Source: Thermoplasmata archaeon
GTDB taxonomy: Archaea; Thermoplasmatota; Thermoplasmata; Thermoplasmatales; Thermoplasmataceae
DNA: 20,434 nucleotides
Reading direction: 5' to 3'
Assembly: GCA_021816385.1 (NCBI GenBank)
Contig: JAKAYJ010000005.1
Coordinates: 1 to 20,434 of the forward strand
Shown in pieces: positions 1 through 5,654 of the stretch. A program made the position numbers and the translations under genes. The stretch's first letter is position 1. Each line of letters opens with the position of its first letter. The notes under the pieces were generated by a model. The model did not search any database and was not told the DNA's origin. It worked only from the letters and a program-made list of their open reading frames with translations.

Positions 1-708
1 AGACTGACAACAGGGAGCAACAATCTTGATACACTGCTTGGAGGTGGCCTTGAAACCCAGTCAATAACAGAATTCTTCGGAGAATTTGGTTCCGGGAAAA
101 CCCAGATTATGCATCAGCTTGCTGTCAACTGCACTATGCCGGAAGAAAAAGGCGGATTCAACTCTGATGTTCTGATCATAGACACTGAAAATACATTCAG
201 GCCTGAAAGAATCATTCAGATGTCCAAGTACAGGGAACTGGATTCTGATGAAGTATTGAGGAGAATACACGTGGCAAGAGCATATAATTCACACCACCAG
301 ATACTTCTAGGTGAAAAAGCAAGTGAGATGGCGAAGGAATACAAGGCTAAACTTCTGATTGTTGACTCACTCACATCGCATTTTCGTTCAGAATATATGG
401 GAAGAGGATCACTTTCAGAAAGACAGCAACTGCTAAACAGGCATATGCATGATCTGCTGAGATTTGGGACACTCCAGAATGCAGTCATAGCAGTTACCAA
501 CCAGGTTGCCGCAAGACCCGATGTATTCTTCGGTGATCCAACGGCACCTATTGGAGGAAATATAGTAGGACACACGGCAACATTCAGGATATATCTGAGA
601 AAGGGAAAGGCCGGGAAGAGGATTGCAAGACTGATAGACTCTCCATACTTACCGGAAGGAGAAGCCGTGATTCAGGTATCAGAAGATGGAATAATAGATG
701 GAACATAG
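1..708 (+). CDS. radA: DNA repair and recombination protein RadA, C-terminal part (left edge truncated)
   Basis: Archaeal Rad51/RecA-family recombinase that forms filaments on single-stranded DNA and catalyses ATP-dependent strand exchange in the cytoplasm. Frame 1 is open from base 1, so the true start lies upstream; 235 residues are visible against about 320 in the family, so roughly the N-terminal 85-90 residues (helix-hairpin-helix region) are missing. Walker A GEFGSGKT is at visible residues 27-34 (bases 79-102) and Walker B LLIVDS at 118-123. The segment [10 protein letters not shown], the VTNQV strand and the L2/C-terminal stretch with GGNIVGH and [12 protein letters not shown] are typical of RadA rather than the shorter RadB. 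No intein interrupts Walker A. It is followed at close spacing by the ACT-domain gene and sepF on the same strand, probably one transcript. Confidence 0.95.
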   Translation, partial: RLTTGSNNLDTLLGGGLETQSITEFFGEFGSGKTQIMHQLAVNCTMPEEKGGFNSDVLIIDTENTFRPERIIQMSKYRELDSDEVLRRIHVARAYNSHHQILLGEKASEMAKEYKAKLLIVDSLTSHFRSEYMGRGSLSERQQLLNRHMHDLLRFGTLQNAVIAVTNQVAARPDVFFGDPTAPIGGNIVGHTATFRIYLRKGKAGKRIARLIDSPYLPEGEAVIQVSEDGIIDGT

Positions 709-721
709 GAGGGAAATGAAC

Positions 722-1240
722 ATGTGGGATTTGATAAACAATGCCTTTGGCAAGTACCCTTCTCAGATGAAGATAATAAAATATCTGATGAACTACGGGT
801 TTTCTGTAAATGAGAAATTTGATGGTGAATTCTCACTATACAGTGGTAAAGTAGAAGTGAGACCAAGCTCTCTAGCAGAAGCAATTGACGTGGATAAGCG
901 AGTTGTAATACAGGTCATAAAAAAAATCAGGGAGGACCCGAAGCTTTTTGAATTCTTCAAGAAACTGAAGCCAATAGCAGATATGAGCAGTGCAAGCTCC
1001 AAGCTTCTGGATCTGGGAATCATTGAAATAAAAGCAGAAGACCCCTCAAAACCTGGAATAATAAGTTCTGTTATCAATTTAATTTCCAGCAGAGGGATTG
1101 GAATAAGGCAGGTAATGGTAAGTGATCCCATAATCAGTGATGAACCAGTTGGAAGAATAGTAACGGAAACGCCCATAACAACAGATCTCCTAAGTGAAAT
1201 AAAGAAGATTAAGGGTATAGATTCTGTTGTAATGCTATAA
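722..1240 (+). CDS. ACT-domain predicted regulator (COG2150-like)
   Basis: About 172 residues. The N-terminal half (roughly residues 1-95) is helical and looks like a winged-helix-type module (KIIKYLMNYGF, then VRPSSLAEAIDVDKR followed by VIQVIKKI). The C-terminal half (about 97-172) matches an ACT domain: GIIEIKAEDPSKPGIISSVI, then ISSRGIGIRQVMVSDP, ending in IKGIDSVVML. ACT domains usually bind amino acids, and archaeal proteins of this architecture are annotated as predicted regulators of amino-acid metabolism; no target is visible here. Start choice: in-frame ATGs lie at 698, 716 and 722. A strong Shine-Dalgarno GGAGG at 708-712 best serves 722 (9-base spacer), and it overlaps the radA stop codon, so translation is probably coupled. 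DNA binding is inference. Confidence 0.8.
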   Translation: MWDLINNAFGKYPSQMKIIKYLMNYGFSVNEKFDGEFSLYSGKVEVRPSSLAEAIDVDKRVVIQVIKKIREDPKLFEFFKKLKPIADMSSASSKLLDLGIIEIKAEDPSKPGIISSVINLISSRGIGIRQVMVSDPIISDEPVGRIVTETPITTDLLSEIKKIKGIDSVVML

Positions 1241-1253
1241 ATGAGGTAAAAGT

Positions 1254-1625
1254 ATGGCATTAATTGGAAAAAAAGGACAAAAAGAACAGGATTTGGATGA
1301 TACAATAGAATATCTGGACCTTCAGGACTACCGGTTTGACACATCTCAGGAAAATGGAAGCCTGAAGTCCATAAAAGTGGTCGATGTAGAAAGGGCTGAT
1401 CATGTGTCAAGAGCAGCTAAACTGGCTTACCAAAAAAATATTGTAATCATAGACATCAGCAACGCCAATAAGGACCCAAACAATACAAACCAGATTGATG
1501 TATCCATTAGGAAGCTTGTAAAGGATATCAACGGTGATTTTGGAAAGCTTGGTGAATTCTATTATATCATAACACCATCTGACGTTTTCCTTGATAAGAA
1601 AAAGGTCAGGGACGATTATATCTAG
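1254..1625 (+). CDS. sepF: SepF-like cell division protein
   Basis: 123 residues with the SepF (DUF552) fold: a short N-terminal segment (MALIGKKGQ, about residues 1-10), an acidic linker (EQDLDDTIEYLDLQDYRFD), then the core domain from about residue 38 (SIKVVDVERADHVSRAAKLA, NIVIIDISNAN, and FYYIITPSDVFLD near the end). In archaea SepF links FtsZ filaments to the membrane and is the main FtsZ anchor. A membrane-targeting role for the short N-terminus is inference. The Shine-Dalgarno GAGGT at 1243-1247 lies 6 bases before ATG, and the gene follows the ACT protein after 13 bases, so it is the last gene of the radA operon. The downstream DNA becomes AT-rich and then enters the ISL3 relic. Confidence 0.88.
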   Translation: MALIGKKGQKEQDLDDTIEYLDLQDYRFDTSQENGSLKSIKVVDVERADHVSRAAKLAYQKNIVIIDISNANKDPNNTNQIDVSIRKLVKDINGDFGKLGEFYYIITPSDVFLDKKKVRDDYI

Positions 1626-1725
1626 ATTTATTGCTAAACTTATTTATTATAAGAAATAATTCTTAATTCGTGAAATTGGAGTTCAGTTTTATTATTAGGC
1701 GTTTCCTTTATTAAATTGGTTCTCT

Positions 1726-2640
1726 TCAGTTTATTGTGGGTAACTTCAATCCACCTGTCACAAGATATCTGATCGTATCCCTGTATTCATTAGTTCTGAA
1801 GCCATAGGAACGCTTGAATGCAGTTTTGATCTGTTGTTTAATCCCTCTACGACAGCTGAATTGATGCCTGTTCTTATGGCTTCCCTGATGCCATCAATAT
1901 GTCTCTTCATTGTTTTTCCAGGCTTTACAACAATATCCTTCATTCTTGATCGTACTGCCCATGATATTCATTTTTTCACATACTCTTCAGCAAATGTTAC
2001 GTTCGGGATCGATAATCTCTGCAACGCAATCTTGAAGTGGTGTGCATGGGATGATGTCTGCAGATCAGGGATTTCACAGATCTCATTCTTTCCATTTCCC
2101 TGTTTGTGAGTTCAGATGAATTCTTAATCCAGTCGTATCTCGTGTTCCTCAGAATCTCATTATCCTTTTCCTCTTTCCTTCTTATTCTGTCCACGGTGTC
2201 ATTCATCATCTTGATCACATGAAAGTGATCAAACACTATCCTGGAATATGGAAAATATTCTTTTGCTCCGGATTTGTATGAAGGATACACATCCATGGTT
2301 ATGTATTCCATATTCTTTGTATCAAGGAATGGGTTCTTTCTAATGAATCTCATGAATACATACGATTCCTCCCCCTCCTCTATATGAATTTCCCTGCTGT
2401 TCTTTATGTCGTAAAACAGTGTTACATACGCTTGGTGCCTTTCAACAGATATCTCATCTATTCCCAGAACAGTTATATTAGATATATCATGTTTTTCCGT
2501 TCCTCTTCCACATAATGCTTCAGTATCCTCCCTACAATCTGATCAAATCTATTGAAGTCATATGCCATGGGGGGGTCTGAAAGGTTAAGGACCATCTGGA
2601 AAAGCTTCTCCCCATCCACGGGGAGAAATACATGAAATGT
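1726..2640 (-). pseudogene. ISL3-family transposase, degenerate
   Basis: Fragments on the minus strand, in at least four reading-frame pieces, together rebuild a transposase of the ISL3 type (DDE_Tnp_ISL3). In order: LFQMVLNLSDPPMAYDF and VGRILKHYVEEERKN (complement of about 2480-2610); a frameshift into ITVLGIDEISVERHQAYVTL with the first catalytic Asp; a further break, then MDVYPSYKSGAKEYFP and VFDHFHVIKMMND (complement of 2270-2330 and below) with the second Asp; another break, then IREAIRTGINSAVVEGLNN with the catalytic Glu; and a last shift inside NRSK into TAFKRSYGFRTNEYRDTIRY, ending at a stop at 1726-1728. The N-terminal zinc-finger region is missing and the part before the first Asp is short, so there are internal or 5' deletions. 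It cannot encode an active enzyme. Confidence 0.85.
2606..2627. repeat. Perfect 8-bp inverted repeat (hairpin)
   Basis: TTCTCCCC and GGGGAGAA flank a 6-base loop ATCCAC. The stem is GC-rich for this AT-rich stretch. It lies in the 5' part of the ISL3 transposase relic (read on the minus strand) and is neither at an obvious element end nor followed by a T-run on the plus strand. Its role is unknown; it may be a chance or element-derived structure. Confidence 0.5.
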
Positions 2641-3162
2641 TATAAATTAACAACTATGATTTGAAGAGATCCATTTCCTTTAAATCACATAATAGACCAT
2701 TGAACTTTTCTGAATTTTATTCCTTTTATTAGCTATTTTACTGATTATGGTAGTGTATGTGTTTGAATGAATATTACATACATTGCAAGGCTATATGAAT
2801 ACTGTACCAGACTGGGAAATGAAATACAAACCATGCTGTGTCATTACTCAGTGTGAAAAGCAATTACTATGCTTACTTGCACCGGAACACAATTCAAGAA
2901 GTATATACATATTGAGGACAATATCCAGAATCTGTTTTCTGCAACAAGAACAATGCCAACATTCGTAGGTGTATAACTAGGATTAATAAGGAATGTTTCT
3001 GAAAATGGCAAAAGGCCTGATGTAAGATCTGAAAACTGTTCCTGTAATATTATATATAAAAGCTTGGGTTAAGAATTAAATTTTCATTCATGGAAAAAAC
3101 AAATTTGGATATATTAGTATTTAAGGTTAAATAAAAAATAATTTTGATTTCCATATGTTGAT
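2641..3162. other. Gene-poor stretch beside the ISL3 relic
   Basis: No gene is supported here. The plus strand contains short open stretches that change frame, for example a 61-codon ORF at 2783-2968 and a neighbouring frame reading IARLYEYCTRLGNEIQTML then LFSATRTMPTFVGV; these may be remains of a decayed gene that I cannot identify. A TATA-like run lies at about 3047-3059, followed by a 14-codon ORF at 3090, which is too short to trust. The right part is very AT-rich and probably holds the 3' end of the transcript of the gene at 3163-3423. Confidence 0.5.
3128..3147 (-). terminator. Oligo-T termination signal for the small membrane protein gene
   Basis: On the minus strand the sequence just past the stop codon of the 3163-3423 gene reads as a T-rich tract (complement of AAATAAAAAATAATTTT). 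Archaeal RNA polymerase terminates at such oligo-T tracts without needing a hairpin. Assignment rests only on base composition and position. Confidence 0.35.
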
Positions 3163-3423
3163 TCATTGATTACTCTCTAACCCTATGAAAACTGCTAGTT
3201 TCTTGAGCAGAAAAATGATAATCTGCATTATAAGTGCAACAACTGAAAATACAAATGCAATGTATGACATTGCCCCTTCCCACTGAATTGCTGACCCAAA
3301 TGCTGTGAGATCGGTAGGCGTAATTGATGCTAATATGTCCAGATAAATTAGATAAAAAACCACTATTGCAATCACATTAATTAAAAGACCAACATACACA
3401 CCATTTAATTTAATTCTCGCCAT
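3163..3423 (-). CDS. Small two-helix membrane protein of unknown function
   Basis: 86 residues with two clear hydrophobic segments: about residues 10-33 (YVGLLINVIAIVVFYLIYLD) and about 53-75 (YIAFVFSVVALIMQIIIFLL). They are joined by a polar loop with TPTDLTAFGSAIQWEG, and the tail LKKLAVFIGLESNQ is basic then acidic. I do not recognise the family. The frame is uninterrupted although the DNA on both sides is full of broken mobile elements, and a well-placed TATA box precedes it, so it looks like a living gene. The ATG at 3423 lies about 32 bases from the TATA centre, so its transcript would have almost no leader. Its isolation on the minus strand gives no functional hint. Confidence 0.65.
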   Translation of the reverse strand: MARIKLNGVYVGLLINVIAIVVFYLIYLDILASITPTDLTAFGSAIQWEGAMSYIAFVFSVVALIMQIIIFLLKKLAVFIGLESNQ

Positions 3424-3450
3424 GAACGCTACTTAATCAAAATGTATATC

Positions 3451-3458
3451 TTATATTT
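3451..3458 (-). promoter_or_regulatory. TATA box for the small membrane protein gene
   Basis: On the minus strand AAATATAA, preceded by purine/A-rich sequence (BRE-like), is centred about 32 bases before the ATG at 3423. With the usual 25-28 base spacing the transcript would start within a few bases of the start codon. Confidence 0.45.
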
Positions 3459-3652
3459 TTCTATGATCACTCCCTAGATATCATGAAGTCAAACAGTAAT
3501 ACTCAAATTTATTGTACAGGAAATAAAGAAGAGCACAAGTAAAATAGTAACAATACAAACACATAGAAACTTCTATGTTGGTACAATTAATTTATCGAAC
3601 ATAAGGCGGATGATGAAATCAGATTTATCCATGATTCTTGAGGAGAGATAAA
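3459..3652. other. Non-coding DNA upstream of the IS110 relic, with a small hairpin
   Basis: No coding frame is supported. At 3561-3578 ACATAGA and TCTATGT form a 7-bp stem around a 4-base loop. In IS110-family elements the non-coding DNA next to the transposase gene carries the structured bridge RNA, so this stretch could be the remains of that left end. One short hairpin does not prove it. Confidence 0.3.
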
Positions 3653-4403
3653 ATGAAAAAGCTCGAAAGGTGTATTGAAAGCATGTAATACATTTTTAGT
3701 CTCAATAGATACTGGCAAGAAGGAAAACAAAGCAACTTGCATAGCACCCGAATGGTTGGAGAAGGAAGGATTCAAGTTTTCTATGAATATGGGAGATACG
3801 CTGAAGTTGCAAGGCAGATGCCGCCTGGGGCAAAAATAGCATTCGAAGTATCCGTATCTGCATATGCAGTATTCAAACCTCTGAGAGATTTGGCGTAGTC
3901 AGAAACAACAGTGGCTCATCTAAAGCAACTTTCATGGCCAACAAAATCAAAGAAGAAAGACAGGGTTGATTCCGTTAAACTCGTGAAAATGGATTTCGTG
4001 GACATGATACGAGAATCCCATCTTCTTGAGGAGGATAAGAGGATATTTTGTCATTTCCCATTCGTAGGGGTAGGCTTGTAAAGTCTATCTAATTTTTTAT
4101 GATACACCTATAGATACCAGTGATAATTTTTCTGAGAAGAGGAGAAAAGTAATAAATGAGATTATGTTAAACAACCAGAAATGTCTTGTCCTTAAAACAA
4201 TGCTAGACAGACTTGAATTCTTTGAGAAGCATAGCATTTCACCAGAAAGAGAAATATGAGGGGAAGCCAGAGAAACCGAAGATGTTAAGCTCCTCATGTG
4301 AATGCCCTGAATAGATTACTATCTTGCACCTCTCCTTTCATCCTACGTTGGAAATGTGAAGAGATTTGAAACCAGTGTTAAACTTGCTTCATTCTTCGGC
4401 AAT
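3653..4403 (+). pseudogene. IS110-family transposase relic, N-terminal and middle part
   Basis: Broken frames together give an IS110-type DEDD transposase. ATG at 3653 opens MKKLERCIESM and stops; after a shift come FLVSIDTGKKENKATCIAPE with the first catalytic Asp, then another shift to MPPGAKIAFEVSVSAYAVF with the Glu. An in-frame TAG follows PLRDLA, then KSKKKDRVDSVKLVKMDF with the Asp pair and ESHLLEEDKRIF. Further on are LDRLEFFEKHSISPEREI and, after stops, IDYYLAPLLSSYVGNVKRFE and KLASFFGN (Transposase_20 region). At least three frame changes or stops make it inactive. IS110 elements insert without terminal inverted repeats. The sequence then switches abruptly at about 4404 into a group II intron reverse transcriptase, and the IS110 C-terminus resumes near 4976. 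Confidence 0.85.
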
Positions 4404-4925
4404 TAACAAGCGGTAATCCTGCAACAGCAAATAAGAAACTTGACCAAATCATGGAAAGTACCGATCTTACGATCAACACGGAAAAGAGCCGTATAGTCAA
4501 GCACAAGAAAGTTTTTGTTTTCTTAGGCTTCAAGTTTGTGAGACAGTATTCCTCATGAAAAAGTGGGAGGTGACCAGATGGGTCCCCTGCCAGTTAATCC
4601 GAACTGAAGATACGCAACAACATGCACAATTTGAGGAGAAAACAGTGCTCAATCACTAACAACGCCATAGGAGGGAATAGGAAACACTCATCTCCATACC
4701 GATGGGATGGAGTAACTAATTCGTCCACAGTCCCGTATCCAAATCGTTTTTAGATGTATGGAACTATGCACAAAGTAGATTGTTGTATATGTACCGCTAC
4801 TATCACAACATACAACGCAAATCAAAAACCAAAGACATTCCAAACCATATACTTTCCATCATTAACGCTATACCATCTACATTTCTAGGAAAATACCTAA
4901 TCTCATATCATGAAAGCAGTAGGTA
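4404..4925 (+). pseudogene. Group II intron reverse transcriptase/maturase, 5'-truncated and degenerate
   Basis: The first piece reads TANKKLDQIMESTDLTINTE then KSRIVKHKKVFVFLGFKFVR, which is the conserved end of a group II intron RT palm (LxLNxEKT...FLGF motif). It is followed by KWEVTRWVPCQ and, in another frame, KIRNNMHNLRRKQ, matching the thumb/X region. A third piece has GWSN, a stop in place of Tyr, then FVHSPVSKSFLDVWNYAQSR and YYHNIQRKSKTKD: the GWxNYFxH...F..L..Y maturase motif. RT motifs before and including YxDD are absent, so only the last third survives. Stops and frameshifts at about 4556, 4600 and 4716 kill it. The reading frame ends at the TAG at 4923-4925, exactly where a domain V-like sequence begins. 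Confidence 0.82.
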
Positions 4926-4954
4926 GCCGGTTGTGGAAATCAATCAGTCCGGTT
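4925..4954 (+). ncRNA. Degraded group II intron domain V
   Basis: AGCCGG at 4925-4930 pairs with CCGGTT at 4949-4954 (A-T, G-T, two C-G, two G-C), giving the lower helix with the AGC triad expected of domain V. Above it TTG pairs with CAA and a G-T pair closes a GAAA tetraloop at 4936-4939. An unpaired T at 4934 and a 4-base side loop (TCAG), longer than the usual 2-base bulge, mark decay. The position straight after the maturase reading frame is where domains V and VI of a group II intron lie. I could not define domain VI or the 3' splice site. Confidence 0.6.
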
Positions 4955-4975
4955 AAAAGAGCAAGTTCCTGGTAG

Positions 4976-5170
4976 TTTCAGAGCTTTCCTCCCAATTTCA
5001 AGATGATAAAGCTCACTAGGATGATATTCACTATGCTTATGGAACTAATGGAGTGTAAGTATGAAAGTTACGCATTAATTCAGGACAAGATATCAAAGCT
5101 GGAGGAGACATGAAATGCCCTGATAAACGAGATATCTCACATGGATTTTACACACAAGATTGACTCATGA
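4976..5170 (+). pseudogene. IS110-family transposase relic, C-terminal part
   Basis: One frame reads FQSFPPNFKMIKLTRMIFTM, then LMELMECKYESYALIQDKIS and KLEET, a stop at 5111-5113, and NALINEISHMDFTHKID before a final stop. This resembles the last helices of IS110 transposases (the ARKMLxIIxxLL...YE region). It continues, on the same strand, the IS110 relic that is broken off at 4403. About 70-90 residues normally found between the two parts, including the serine-containing conserved block, are missing, so the group II fragment is not a clean insertion but is accompanied by deletion. Confidence 0.6.
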
Positions 5171-5199
5171 ACCCTTTTTAGTGAGGGCCAGTATCTGTC

Positions 5200-5355
5200 T
5201 TCTCTGTATTAGCAGATCGTATAATTGAATATTATGCGTGTTTGCGAAAAGGCAGAGGGAGGAACTCCCGTTCCAGGTTCCCAAGAATATTACAACAAGT
5301 GAAAGAGATTAAAAATATAACAAAAGAGGACGTAGCTGAGAATTTACATGAGTGA
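5200..5355 (+). pseudogene. Relic of a TatD-family metal-dependent nuclease, C-terminal end
   Basis: A single open frame reads VLADRIIEYYACLRKGRGRN, then SRFPRILQQVKEIKNITKED and VAENLHE, ending at TGA 5353-5355. TatD-type hydrolases end in a block of the form DRIxxETDAPYLxPxxxRGxRNxPxxV...IAxIKGIxxEEVAExT, and the order and spacing match. The catalytic ETD is replaced by EYY and the rest of the protein is absent. The tail carries no independent start, so I read it as a broken remnant left when the mobile-element region formed. Confidence 0.5.
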
Positions 5356-5623
5356 CGGCAATCATTAAAGTAATTACCAAAAAATTATGAAATGTCAATT
5401 TTTCAAATACACGAATGTATCCACTAATGAATATATGTTCTGGAGGTCGCACAGCACTCACGTAAAAGTGGAATTATATCATTCTTTAACTACGCGAAAG
5501 TTCGAAGAGCAAAAAACATATTATCTCAACGAAAAATGAGCGACACAAGGACTCTCAAAACATTTTTTAGGAAATTGAATTTAATAATCAACATATATAA
5601 ATGTTCATAGTCGAGGGAAATGG
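5356..5623. other. Non-coding region upstream of the ABC importer
   Basis: AT-rich with no supported coding frame and no recognised RNA. It may hold regulatory sites for the strong promoter at 5624, including a second TATA-like run at about 5591-5599, but I see no clear operator palindrome. Confidence 0.4.
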
Positions 5624-5631
5624 TTTATATA
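5624..5631 (+). promoter_or_regulatory. TATA box of the ABC importer operon
   Basis: TTTATATA preceded by the purine-rich GAGGGAAA is centred 27-28 bases before the ATG at 5655, the standard archaeal spacing to a transcript that begins at its start codon. This decides for 5655 as start rather than the in-frame ATGs at 5601 and 5634, which would lie upstream of or at the TATA box. Confidence 0.6.
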
Positions 5632-5654
5632 ACATGATAAGCATACGCACGATA

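Noticed and set aside
793..1410. 205-codon minus-strand ORF
   Set aside because: It lies opposite the ACT-domain and sepF genes, which have family matches and ribosome sites; the antisense frame is a shadow.
1834..2109. 91-codon plus-strand ORF
   Set aside because: It is antisense to the ISL3 transposase relic, whose minus-strand fragments carry the clear family motifs.
2606..2627. Hairpin as an intrinsic terminator
   Set aside because: The stem is perfect, but no T-run follows on either strand and it lies within the transposase relic rather than after a gene.
2783..2968. 61-codon ORF on the plus strand
   Set aside because: No recognised motif, no good ribosome site, biased toward Cys/Gln in a way unlike the real genes here, and a neighbouring frame looks equally protein-like; probably decayed DNA.
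3047..3134. TATA-like run followed by a 14-codon ORF at 3090
   Set aside because: The promoter-like run is plausible in such AT-rich DNA by chance and the peptide is too short to support a gene.
3653..5170. IS110 plus reverse transcriptase as one active novel retro-transposon
   Set aside because: Multiple stops and frameshifts, loss of the RT catalytic motif and loss of the IS110 middle block show decayed, nested relics rather than a working system.
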